A DNA stretch of 64,000 bases from assembly GCF_015624505.1 (NCBI RefSeq), contig NZ_CP061379.1:2852001-2916000 (forward strand). Direction: 5' to 3'. This DNA is from Bradyrhizobium commune (lineage in GTDB: Bacteria > Pseudomonadota > Alphaproteobacteria > Rhizobiales > Xanthobacteraceae). The notes under the pieces are model-generated. The model was not told the DNA's origin. It worked only from the letters and a program-made list of their open reading frames with translations, and did not search any database. Made by a program: the position numbers and the translations under genes. Shown here in pieces: positions 55,100 through 63,168 of the stretch; within the stretch, counting starts at the first letter, position 1, and every line of letters starts with the position of its first letter.

Positions 55100-56298
55100 G
55101 GCCGCCAGCCGTAGATCCAGTCCTGCCGCGCCAGCATCCGGTCCGGCCCGAGCGCGCGAATCGCAAGATCCCGCGCGAGCGCGAGCGATCCGCCCAGATG
55201 ATAGATGCGGCCCTGCTGCCGCGCGGTCCGCTGCACCCGCCTGACACGGGCCTGACGCGCGCGGCCATATTGCTTGAGCGCGGCAGCCACGCCGGCCGCG
55301 CTTTCGGCGGCCTCGAGGCTCAAATGCCGCGCCAGCACGGCGGCATCCTCGATCGCCATGCCGGCGCCCTGCGCGGCGAACGGCAGCATCGCATGCACGG
55401 CATCGCCGAGCAGCGCCACCGTCCCCTTGCTCCAGGGGCAGCCGTCGGGCACGCCGAACAGCGCCCATTTGCGCCAGCTGTCGACGGTCGCGAGCATCAT
55501 CCGCGCCGTCGGCGGCCAGCGCGGCGCGGCGAAGGCGTTCATCACCTCGAAGGGATCGCCGGGCGTGCTCCAGCCCGGCCTGTTCCAGGTGCCCGGCAGC
55601 ACCGCAACCACGTTGATCTGGCGCCCGCCCGCAATCGGATAGGCGACGAGATGGGCGTTTGATCCCATCCAGAGCTGCACCCGCCGCGCGGTGTAATCCT
55701 TCGGCAGCTGGGTGGCATCGAGCGTGCCGCGCCAGGCGATCAGCCCGGAGAAGCGCGGCTGCACCTCGGGAAACAGTTGCTGGCGTACCGTCGACCAGAT
55801 GCCGTCGGCGCCAATCAGCGCGCTGGCGAGATCGCTGCGGCGGATCGTGCCGCTGCGGTGGACGACCGTCAGCCCCTTGGCGTGGGGCGCGACATCCTCG
55901 TAGGTCGCGCCCAGCTTCAGGTCGATGTCGGGATGGTCGGCAACGGCGCCGGCGAGCGCGGCTTGCAGGTCGGCGCGGTGCACCACCCAATAGGGGGCGC
56001 CGGCGCGGTGTGATGCGGCTTCACCGAGCGGCATGCGTAACAATTCGCCGCCGGCGCGCGCGCTCATGATCGAGACCGCCTCGGGAACCACGGCGCGCAG
56101 CTTGAGCCGCTCGGCGAGGCCGAGCTCGACCAGCACACGGCTCGCATTGGGCGAGAGTTGCAGGCCGGCGCCGATCTCCTCGAGCCGCTCGGCCTTTTCC
56201 AGCACGACGATGCGGAAGCCGCGGGCGGCCAGCGCGAGCGCCGCCGTCAATCCTCCGATTCCGGCCCCAGTGATGACAATCGTTCGGGAGAGCGCCAC
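55096..56298 (-). CDS. FAD-dependent monooxygenase (salicylate hydroxylase/UbiH-like)
   Basis: 400 residues from a GTG start. The FAD motif is VITGAGIGGLTAALALAARG (about 8-27). The DG motif is ALIGADGIWSTVRQQL (about 156-171) and the GD motif VALLGDAVHAMLPFAAQGAG (about 282-301). GAGLQLSPNASRVL is typical of salicylate 1-monooxygenase relatives. It hydroxylates an aromatic with NAD(P)H and oxygen. It is 19 bp downstream of the zf-CHCC gene and probably co-transcribed with it. Confidence 0.9.
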   Translation of the reverse strand: MALSRTIVITGAGIGGLTAALALAARGFRIVVLEKAERLEEIGAGLQLSPNASRVLVELGLAERLKLRAVVPEAVSIMSARAGGELLRMPLGEAASHRAGAPYWVVHRADLQAALAGAVADHPDIDLKLGATYEDVAPHAKGLTVVHRSGTIRRSDLASALIGADGIWSTVRQQLFPEVQPRFSGLIAWRGTLDATQLPKDYTARRVQLWMGSNAHLVAYPIAGGRQINVVAVLPGTWNRPGWSTPGDPFEVMNAFAAPRWPPTARMMLATVDSWRKWALFGVPDGCPWSKGTVALLGDAVHAMLPFAAQGAGMAIEDAAVLARHLSLEAAESAAGVAAALKQYGRARQARVRRVQRTARQQGRIYHLGGSLALARDLAIRALGPDRMLARQDWIYGWRP

Positions 56299-56317
56299 CC
56301 CTGACCGAGCGTGCCGG

Positions 56318-56563
56318 TCAGGCCACCTTGTCCTTCAGCACGCATTCCGGCGGACGGGCCTCGCCGGCCTTCAGGTCGGCGGCGAAGCGGTACAGCGTCG
56401 AGCAGTACGGGCAGATGATCTCGTTGTCGTTGCCGAGGTCGAGGAAGACGTGCGGATGATCGAACGGAGGGTTGGCGCCCACGCACATGAACTCTTGCGA
56501 GCCGATCTCGATGACGGGGACACCGGCATCGTTATGGAAGTGCGGGACGACATGGTCGGACAT
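56318..56563 (-). CDS. Zinc-finger (zf-CHCC) domain protein
   Basis: 81 residues. The motif is spread over MCVGANPPFDHPHVFLDLGN and EIICPYCSTLYRF: Cys, His, then CxxC, as in the NDUFS6-like zf-CHCC family. In alphaproteobacteria the protein is a small complex-I-associated or free zinc protein. It is upstream of the flavin monooxygenase gene on the same strand. Confidence 0.9.
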   Translation of the reverse strand: MSDHVVPHFHNDAGVPVIEIGSQEFMCVGANPPFDHPHVFLDLGNDNEIICPYCSTLYRFAADLKAGEARPPECVLKDKVA

Positions 56564-56870
56564 CGTAACTCATCCTGGGGTGGCAATGGCGGCAGACACA
56601 ATCAAATACTGACGCGGCATCTTTGAGGCGCCGCGGACCATACTGGCGGGTGCAGATGATTGCTAGTCCAGTGGAACCGAAAGGTTCGCAATTGCCCCAT
56701 GCTCATTTGCTCATGCAAATTCGACACAATCTTGCGGCCTGAGAGAAGCCCTTCTTTCGTCGGGGACGTTGTGTCGCAATTTTGGCATACTATGTCTTTG
56801 GACGAGTGCAATTGCGGCAAAACACGAACCATCAAACGCAACTGATCTTAGGACCGTCCAGGCTCTTGGC
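56564..56870. other. 307-bp gap upstream of the membrane protein gene
   Basis: The segment lies between divergent genes and is AT-richer than its surroundings, with short open frames on both strands (for example 56602-56841 minus) that match nothing. It probably holds the two promoters. No operator or repeat was recognised. Confidence 0.5.
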
Positions 56871-58007
56871 ATGAAGTGGCTGCGAATCAGCACAGCGTTG
56901 ACCGGGATCGCTGCATGCAGCCTTGTGCTCGCGCAGGTGGCGCCGCATGCGCGCGAGGCCGGCGCGATTTTCGCGGCCCAGGATGATCCGGCAGCCTTGT
57001 CCGAGCTGAAGCTCGATGCGGTCCTCGCGCAGAACGGTCACCTGGTTCAGGACAATATTGAAGCTGCTCTTGCGGCCGGCGATGCCGATCTCGCTGACAG
57101 CTTCGTCGCCCTCGCGCGTGACCGCAACATCGCGCTGCCCGACGAGCTGCTCAGCCGAGTCAACGACGCGGTCAAGGAGGAGGGCTCCTCCTCGCATTTC
57201 GCAAAACGCTTCGCCACCGGCCTCGTCACCGGCAGCGCCGACGACGTCGCGAGCCTGTCCGGGACGGTCGCCGGCGATCTCTTCGTGATCGGCGACGTCA
57301 GGGACGTCGTGCGCGAGGGCAAGCATCTCGCCATGGGCGAGGACACCGATCGCCTGGTGCTGGGCCTCGCAGCCGCGGGCCTCGCCGTGACGGCTGTGAC
57401 CTATGTGTCGGTTGGCGGTGCTGCGCCGGTGCGCGCCGGGCTGACGCTGGTCAAGGACGCGCGCAAGGTCGGGCGGCTCGGCGAGGGTCTCGCCGCATGG
57501 GCCGGCCGATCCGCGCGCGAGGTGGTCGACACGCCGATGCTCCAGAACGCGGTTGCCTCCGGCTCGGTGCTGCGGCCGGGCGAGACCGTGAACGCGATCA
57601 AGGCCGCGTTCCGCGTCGAGAAGGCCGGCGCGCTGGTCCGGCTCGGCAAGGACGTCACGCGCGTGGCCGAGAAGACCGGCACGCGCGGCGCGATGGACAG
57701 CTTGCGTATCGCCGAAGGTCCCAAGGACGTCGCGCGCGCGGCGCGCCTTGCGGAGGCGCAAGGCAGCAAGACCCGCGCGATCATGAAATTGCTCGGCCGC
57801 GGTGCGCTGCTGCTGATCGGCGGCGCGTTCGATCTCGCGCTCTGGCTGTTCGGCGCGGCGCTGACGCTGTTCGGCCTGCTGTCCTCGATCAAGGCGACCA
57901 CCGAGCGCCTGACCCAGGCCTGGTGCGATCGCAGACGCGCGCGGCGGCTGCGCCGGGCGCAGTTGGCTGCCGAAGCCGCTCTGGCAAACACGGCCGCCAC
58001 GGCCTAA
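56871..58007 (+). CDS. Hypothetical membrane protein
   Basis: 378 residues from the ATG at 56871; the frame is open upstream but poor. Residues 1-25 resemble a signal or anchor (LTGIAACSLVLAQVAPHA). Two further hydrophobic stretches occur, LVLGLAAAGLAVTAVTYVSV (about 162-182) and LLLIGGAFDLALWLFGAALT followed by LFGLLSSIK near the C-terminus, which then ends in an Arg-rich tail (RRRARRLRRAQ). I do not recognise a family. It precedes the alpha/beta hydrolase gene by 35 bp and probably forms an operon with it. Confidence 0.7.
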   Translation: MKWLRISTALTGIAACSLVLAQVAPHAREAGAIFAAQDDPAALSELKLDAVLAQNGHLVQDNIEAALAAGDADLADSFVALARDRNIALPDELLSRVNDAVKEEGSSSHFAKRFATGLVTGSADDVASLSGTVAGDLFVIGDVRDVVREGKHLAMGEDTDRLVLGLAAAGLAVTAVTYVSVGGAAPVRAGLTLVKDARKVGRLGEGLAAWAGRSAREVVDTPMLQNAVASGSVLRPGETVNAIKAAFRVEKAGALVRLGKDVTRVAEKTGTRGAMDSLRIAEGPKDVARAARLAEAQGSKTRAIMKLLGRGALLLIGGAFDLALWLFGAALTLFGLLSSIKATTERLTQAWCDRRRARRLRRAQLAAEAALANTAATA

Positions 58008-58042
58008 TATCGACTTTCCCCCACAACATCGCGGAACTGCTG

Positions 58043-58798
58043 ATGCCGAGCTTTCACAACGGCGCCGTTGAAATTGCCTATCTCGACGAAGGCGAGGGCG
58101 ATCCGATCATCCTCGTGCACGGCTTTGCCTCCAGCAAGAACGTGAACTGGGTCTATCCGACCTGGGTCTCGGAGCTGCGCAAGAATGGCCGCCGCGTCAT
58201 TGCGCTGGACAATCGCGGCCATGGCGACAGCGCAAAGCTCTACGATCCCGCGCAATACTCGATCCCGACCATGGCCGGCGACGTGCTCGCGCTGATGGAT
58301 CATCTCGCCATCCCGCAGGCCGACATCATGGGCTATTCGATGGGCGGGCGGATGACGGCCTGGCTCTCCCTCAACGAGCCGCAGCGCCTGCGCTCGGCGA
58401 TCCTCGGCGGCATCGGCATCGGCGGCCTGATCCAGGGCACCGGGCCCGGCGAGAACGTCGCGAAGGCGCTGGAAGCGCCCTCGCTCGACGACGTCACCGA
58501 TCCGGTCGGGCGCACGTTTCGTGCGTTTGCCGATCAGACCCGCTCCGACCGCAAGGCGCTCGCCGCCTGCCTGCGCGGCACCCGCGATCTCATGACCCGC
58601 GGCGAGGCCGCGCGCATCGACGTGCCGGTGCTGATCGCGGTCGGCTCGACCGACGACGTTGCAGGCTCGGCCAGCGCCCTCGGCGCGATCATCCCGGGTT
58701 CAGAGGTGCTCGACATTCCCGGCCGCGATCACATGCGTGCGGTCGGCGACAAGGTCTACAAGACCGGCGTGCTGGATTTTCTGTCACGCCGCGGCTGA
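58043..58798 (+). CDS. Alpha/beta hydrolase
   Basis: 251 residues from the ATG at 58043. ILVHGFASSKNVNWVYP holds the oxyanion-hole segment, ALDNRGHGDS follows, and the nucleophile elbow is GYSMGGR with Ser99. The acid and His are likely in GSTDDVAG and GRDHMRAV. It hydrolyses an ester, amide or similar bond in the cytoplasm; substrate unknown. It is 35 bp behind the hypothetical membrane protein gene. Confidence 0.88.
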   Translation: MPSFHNGAVEIAYLDEGEGDPIILVHGFASSKNVNWVYPTWVSELRKNGRRVIALDNRGHGDSAKLYDPAQYSIPTMAGDVLALMDHLAIPQADIMGYSMGGRMTAWLSLNEPQRLRSAILGGIGIGGLIQGTGPGENVAKALEAPSLDDVTDPVGRTFRAFADQTRSDRKALAACLRGTRDLMTRGEAARIDVPVLIAVGSTDDVAGSASALGAIIPGSEVLDIPGRDHMRAVGDKVYKTGVLDFLSRRG

Positions 58799-58946
58799 GG
58801 CGACGAGGTTGTTTCAGCTATCCTGAAATGTCTCGTCGCAAGGGGCCATCCACTCCCTTCGGGGCAACCGTCCATTGCTTTACGCAGGAACCGGGTCCGC
58901 TCAGGGCGCATATAAGACTGAGCTCAAAGCCACAGCCTTATCGAGG

Positions 58947-59909
58947 TCAATCGGATACTTGCAATTCCGGTCCGTCCAACTGCGCACTGCCTCCGTCGGC
59001 GCGTCGCGCAGCCCGGTAACGGCCGGGCGACTGACCAATGTGCCGGTGAAACAACTTCGAAAACGCCGCCGCAGTCTCGTAGCCGACCTGGCTGGCAATC
59101 CGTGCGATCGGCTCGTCGCTGGTCTCCAGCAAGAACGCCGCCTCCGCCATCCGGCGTTCGATCACATAACGGTGCATGGACTGCCCGACGAGCCTGGTAA
59201 AGCGCGCCGAAAATGCCGAGCGGCCGAGCCCGACGCGACGGCCAAGGTCGCTCAGCGTCCAAAGCTGCTCCGGACTTTCGTGAATCAGCTTCAGCGCCGG
59301 TCCGATATGGGGATCAGAAATGGCCCCGATCCAGCCGCCCTGGCCGGGACTGAGAGATGCGATCCAGCTTCGCAGCACCTCGACGAAGAGCACTTCCGTC
59401 AGTCGTGAAAGCGCGACGCCTTGGCCGGGACGCTCGAGCGCGGACTCGCTCATCATGCGGCGCAGGATGGCTTCAAGCCAACCACGGTCCGCCGTCGGCT
59501 TCAGCAAGAGCACGGGTGGAAGCAACTCCAGCACGCTGCCAAACATCGGTCGCGACACCCTGAAATTGCCGCAGAGCATGGTCGAGAGCGGCTTTGCGCG
59601 GCTGCCGTGACGAACGAATCCGAGGCGTGGCGACGCCCGTTCGATATCAACGATGCGCAAAGGCTTGGCCCGGCGATCCGAATAAAACACATGGGGTTCA
59701 CCGCGCGTCAGGACGACAAAATCGCCTCCGGTCATCTGGAATTGCTCTCCCTGTTCGAGCGCGAGGGTCGCTGAACCCTGGCTGAGATAGTGAAACAGGG
59801 CGTAGGGGCGCGCCGGCAACTCAAGATGCCAGGGATGGCCGAGCTCGAAGTGAAAGAGCAGCGTCCCGCCGAGACGAACCCGATCGAGCACCTGGGTGAG
59901 TATATCCAT
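58947..59909 (-). CDS. AraC family transcriptional regulator with cupin-type sensor
   Basis: 320 residues. The N-terminal sensing domain of the AraC_binding/cupin type contains GGTLLFHFELGHPWHLELPA (about 14-33) and GGDFVVLTRGEPHVFYSD. The C-terminal double helix-turn-helix is clear: LSDLGRRVGLGRSAFSARFT followed by IARIASQVGYETAAAFSKLF. It is divergent from the secreted hydrolase gene at 60122 and is its probable regulator. Confidence 0.9.
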   Translation of the reverse strand: MDILTQVLDRVRLGGTLLFHFELGHPWHLELPARPYALFHYLSQGSATLALEQGEQFQMTGGDFVVLTRGEPHVFYSDRRAKPLRIVDIERASPRLGFVRHGSRAKPLSTMLCGNFRVSRPMFGSVLELLPPVLLLKPTADRGWLEAILRRMMSESALERPGQGVALSRLTEVLFVEVLRSWIASLSPGQGGWIGAISDPHIGPALKLIHESPEQLWTLSDLGRRVGLGRSAFSARFTRLVGQSMHRYVIERRMAEAAFLLETSDEPIARIASQVGYETAAAFSKLFHRHIGQSPGRYRAARRADGGSAQLDGPELQVSD

Positions 59910-60121
59910 GCACCGAGACTAGGCCGGTGGACGATCGGACACAAGAACCGGACGATCGGTCCCTATCGTCCGAGAGGTCCGCGGAATAGGTCATGCCACG
60001 GCGGGCCGACGTGATGTGCGGCAACCATTTCGCCAACGGCAGATGGAAGAACCGCGACCTTGCTGGAAACGCCTGTCCATTCCCCCGGACTGTTTTCGTC
60101 CGACATGCAACAGGAACAACA

Positions 60122-60892
60122 ATGCGAAATATTCTCCTCTCAGCCGCCACCGTCCTCCTGGCCGGAACGACATTGGTCGGAGCCGTCCATTCCGCCGAAC
60201 TGCCCACGGGAGCAGCCCACAACATCGTGCTCGTGCACGGCGCCTTTGTGGATCAGACGAGCTGGCAGCCGGTTGCCGATATTCTCACGAAAAAAGGCTA
60301 CAACGTCACGCTCGTCGAAAATCCACTCACTTCGCTCGCCGCCGACGTTGATGCGACCAAACAGGCGCTCGCGAAGCAAGACGGCAGGACCGTCCTGGTC
60401 GGCCACTCATGGGGCGGCGTGGTGATCACGCAAGCCGGCAACGATCCCAAGGTTTCGGCGCTGGTTTATGTGTCCGCCTTTGCGCCGGAGGTCGGTGAAT
60501 CCCTGGCGTCGCTGGCAAAGGCCGGTCCGCCGACCGAAGGCGGCAAGGCGATCCACCCCGATGCGAAGGGTAATCTGTACATTGATCCAAAGGTGTTTCC
60601 GTCAGCCGTCGCGGCTGACCTTCCTCCGGAGATCGCCGCGCACCTGGCCAACTCGCAGCTTCCGCTGAACCACGTTGCGTTCGAAGCCCCGGTCGACGTT
60701 GCGGCCTGGCATGACAGGCCGACGTTCTACGTCATCAGCACGAAGGACAAAGTCCTCGCGCCCGAGGCCCAGAAGTCGTTCGCAGCCAGGATCCACGCTC
60801 AGACGACGGAAGTCGCCGGCAGCCATGCCTCGCTCGTCGTCCATGCCAAACAGGTCGCTGAGGTGATCGAAAAAGCTGCCCTCGCGAAGTGA
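60122..60892 (+). CDS. Secreted alpha/beta hydrolase
   Basis: 256 residues from the ATG at 60122, with CAGGAACAAC upstream. A Sec signal peptide ends near residue 25 (AVHSAE). NIVLVHGAFVDQTSWQPV carries the oxyanion hole, GHSWGG the nucleophile Ser96, and GSHASLVVHAKQVAEV the His. The family (AB_hydrolase_6 type) holds esterases and lactonases. A paralogous hydrolase is at 62382. It is divergent from the AraC-type regulator. Confidence 0.9.
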   Translation: MRNILLSAATVLLAGTTLVGAVHSAELPTGAAHNIVLVHGAFVDQTSWQPVADILTKKGYNVTLVENPLTSLAADVDATKQALAKQDGRTVLVGHSWGGVVITQAGNDPKVSALVYVSAFAPEVGESLASLAKAGPPTEGGKAIHPDAKGNLYIDPKVFPSAVAADLPPEIAAHLANSQLPLNHVAFEAPVDVAAWHDRPTFYVISTKDKVLAPEAQKSFAARIHAQTTEVAGSHASLVVHAKQVAEVIEKAALAK

Positions 60893-60899
60893 CGGTACC

Positions 60900-60925
60900 G
60901 CTCCCGGCGCTTTGGCGCCGGGAGC
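60900..60925 (+). terminator. GC-rich stem-loop after the secreted hydrolase gene
   Basis: GCTCCCGGCGC (60900-60910), TTTG, GCGCCGGGAGC (60915-60925): a perfect 11-bp stem, followed by a second CGCTCCCG segment but only a weak T stretch (CCATTTT) 25 nt later. It is a probable intrinsic or Rho-assisted terminator. Confidence 0.6.
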
Positions 60926-61030
60926 GCGCACGCTCCCGCTCGACCATTTTAAGCCAGGCATCTGGAGAATGACATGACCCAACTCGACATCGCGCCAGGA
61001 TGCACAGCTCGCAGCTGTTACGGAGGACCA

Positions 61031-61525
61031 ATGACAATCGCTAAAGTCGAAGTCGAGCGTTTCGGCCTTACGAGCTCGAAGCCATTCGACGCTGTCGTGG
61101 CAGCGTTCAAGTCGGCAGTCGGACAACCCGACATGGTCGAATTTTTCAAGCAGACGAGGGCGACGAATTCGTTCCAGGACCTGGAGCGCGTCGTACAAAG
61201 CGGCCTTGGCCGAACGGACCTTATGCTCTTCGCGGAATTCGACCTGGGCGACATTCTGCGTCGCGAAACGGGATCCAGGACACCCAGGATCGTACGGCTT
61301 GTGGTCGGCAATCCACTCATCATGAAAGAAATGGTCAAGCACGTGCCCGATGCTGGATCCTACGCCCCAGTCACAGTGCTCATCGATGAGCGTCCAGATG
61401 GCGTGCACGTCTCTTATGACAAGATGGAGAGCTATCTGCTGCATTATGGCAGCTCGGAAGCCCTTGCCGTCGCTCGAAACCTCGATGCGAAGGTCACAAC
61501 CCTGCTAAGCGAATGTGCACGCTGA
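61031..61525 (+). CDS. DUF302 domain protein
   Basis: 164 residues from the ATG at 61031, chosen for GGAGG 5 nt upstream; an ATG at 60974 adds a Cys-rich leader with no such site. FDAVVAAFKSAVGQPDMV, then LMLFAEFDLGDILRRET and VRLVVGNPLIMKEMVKHVPD, followed by YAPVTVLIDERPDGVHVSYD, fit DUF302, a small alpha/beta domain with unclear function. It follows the secreted hydrolase by about 140 bp on the same strand. Confidence 0.85.
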   Translation: MTIAKVEVERFGLTSSKPFDAVVAAFKSAVGQPDMVEFFKQTRATNSFQDLERVVQSGLGRTDLMLFAEFDLGDILRRETGSRTPRIVRLVVGNPLIMKEMVKHVPDAGSYAPVTVLIDERPDGVHVSYDKMESYLLHYGSSEALAVARNLDAKVTTLLSECAR

Positions 61526-61629
61526 ACCGTCGTGACGACACTTCGGCTCATGGACGTGGACACCTCCAATCGCGGAACGCAACAAGTGTTGTCATGACGC
61601 GAGCGAGACATTGGAACGGACATTCCAGC

Positions 61630-62232
61630 ATGTATAGGACACTTCTTGTCACCCTCACTGCCGTGGCTCTTACCACCGTGTCTGCCGAGACTGCTCCCGC
61701 GGTCAGCACAGAGCCGCTGGATGCTGCGACGCTCAGCGCAATCAAATCGAAGTTCGGCAGGCTGATGGAATTCGCCAACAAGCATGATTTCAAGGCTCTG
61801 CATGGCATGTTCTGGCAATCGCCCTCGGCCCTGTTGGTGGCCAAGAGCGCGATCCCGTCCGAGGGAAACTGGGCCGGCTTTTGGGGTAACGAGGCGATTG
61901 ATCAAAAGCTGCATGATATCGGTAGCTCCGGTCCGGTCGTACTCGAGCCTGATTATTCGAAGCTCAGGGTTGTCGGCCTGACGCGCGACGTCGCCGAGTC
62001 CTATGTGCCGATGAACATCACGGTCTCTTATGCGGGGCAAGATGGAACAGCCAGGCCGTTTCTCATGATCATCAATTGGCTTCGCGTCGGGAAGGACTGG
62101 AAGGTCGCTTCCGAAATCATTCTTCCGGTGCCGCCGGCACCGGCACAAAGAGCCAGCCGCGGAACGCCTCAATTGTTGTACGGCACTCACCGTCTCGCAC
62201 TTGGGTCCGTCTTTACGCAGCCGGCCGACTAA
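61630..62232 (+). CDS. Secreted SnoaL/NTF2-like hypothetical protein
   Basis: 200 residues from the ATG at 61630. A signal peptide ends near residue 20-25 (VALTTVSAET). GRLMEFANKHDFKALHGMFW followed by QSPSAL and later INWLRVGKDWKVASEI resemble the cone-shaped SnoaL/ketosteroid-isomerase-like fold, in which the latter strand is a hallmark. The role is unknown; many such secreted proteins bind small molecules. The assignment is weak. It is third in the plus-strand row with DUF302 and precedes the broken signal peptide at 62311. Confidence 0.65.
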   Translation: MYRTLLVTLTAVALTTVSAETAPAVSTEPLDAATLSAIKSKFGRLMEFANKHDFKALHGMFWQSPSALLVAKSAIPSEGNWAGFWGNEAIDQKLHDIGSSGPVVLEPDYSKLRVVGLTRDVAESYVPMNITVSYAGQDGTARPFLMIINWLRVGKDWKVASEIILPVPPAPAQRASRGTPQLLYGTHRLALGSVFTQPAD

Positions 62233-62310
62233 CGGTTGGTCGTGCTCATGCCACCGCCGCTTTCGTCATGAACCCGACACCCTATCCAACCCCAAAGGAA
62301 AGATAACATC

Positions 62311-62406
62311 ATGATGGACAGACGCACTTTCTCCGCCGCCGTCCTGGCCGGTGCGGCGGCTTCGCTGGTCTCACACGTGGCATGGCCGCAACTTCAACTC
62401 CAGTGA
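62311..62406 (+). pseudogene. Frameshifted Tat-like signal peptide of the hydrolase at 62382
   Basis: The frame from ATG 62311 encodes 31 residues, starting MMDRRTFSAAVLAGAAASLV, a twin-arginine-like signal with RR and a hydrophobic core. It then runs out at TGA 62404. Adding one base near 62374 would join it in frame, as ...SLVS-TRGMAATSTPV, to the hydrolase domain. The gene upstream start is well placed (AGGAAAGAT before it), so the shift is likely a real loss or a sequencing error. Confidence 0.75.
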
Positions 62407-63086
62407 GGGCGACGAACGTCGTGCTCGTGCACGGCTTGTTCGCCGACGGCTCGTGCTGGTCCGAGGTGATCGCACGATTGCAAGGGGCGGGGCTCAATGC
62501 CACGGCCGTACAAAACCCCCTGACGACGCTTCCCGAGGCGGTGGCTTCGGCCGAACGTGTGCTGGCGCGGCAGGATGGCCCGACGGTGCTGATGGGTCGT
62601 TCCTTCTCCGGTATGATCGTCACCGAGGCTGGCGTGCATCCGAACGTCTCCGCGCTGGTCTATGTGGCCGCGCGTGCGCCGGACGCAGGCGAGGACTACA
62701 CTGCTCTGGCCAAGACCTACCCGACGCCGCCGGCGACAGCCGGTATTGTCTTCGATGGCGACGAAGGATGTCTCAGCGAAGAGGCATTTTTGCGCGATTT
62801 CGCGAGCGACCTGCCAAGCGCAAAAGCAAAAGTGCTCTACGCTGTCCAGCAGCCGTTCCAGAAGGCGCTGCTATCAGGCAAAACCGCCAACGCGGCCTGG
62901 CGATCCAAGCCCAGCTATTATGCGGTTTCGACCGAAGACCGCACCATCAATCCGGACATCGAGCGTTTCATGGCCAAGCGGATGGGCGCGAAGACCATAG
63001 AGGTGAAGGCCCGTCACCTCTCGCTGATCTCCCATCCCGACGAAATCTCGCGGCTGATCCTGAGAGCGGCGGGACAGCAAGCCTGA
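62382..63086 (+). CDS. Alpha/beta hydrolase domain, signal peptide lost by frameshift
   Basis: 234 residues from the ATG at 62382. NVVLVHGLFADGSCWSEVIA and LNATAVQNPLTTLPEAVA match the secreted hydrolase at 60122, so the two are paralogs. The nucleophile elbow reads GRSFSG (Ser74), with Ser where the second Gly of GxSxG is usual. The C-terminal His is in KARHLSLISHPDEIS. Without the upstream signal at 62311 the product would stay in the cytoplasm, if it is translated from the internal ATG at all. Confidence 0.75.
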   Translation: MAATSTPVRATNVVLVHGLFADGSCWSEVIARLQGAGLNATAVQNPLTTLPEAVASAERVLARQDGPTVLMGRSFSGMIVTEAGVHPNVSALVYVAARAPDAGEDYTALAKTYPTPPATAGIVFDGDEGCLSEEAFLRDFASDLPSAKAKVLYAVQQPFQKALLSGKTANAAWRSKPSYYAVSTEDRTINPDIERFMAKRMGAKTIEVKARHLSLISHPDEISRLILRAAGQQA

Positions 63087-63168
63087 CGAAGGCGCGTATC
63101 GTGGTCCTATTCGGTAAAGGCGATCGCTGCTCGGGCGAAACCAGGCGCGATGACGCATCATCCCGATC

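Noticed and set aside
56602..56845. Small frames on both strands in the gap upstream of 56871.
   Set aside because: Overlapping on both strands with no signature; most likely promoter DNA.
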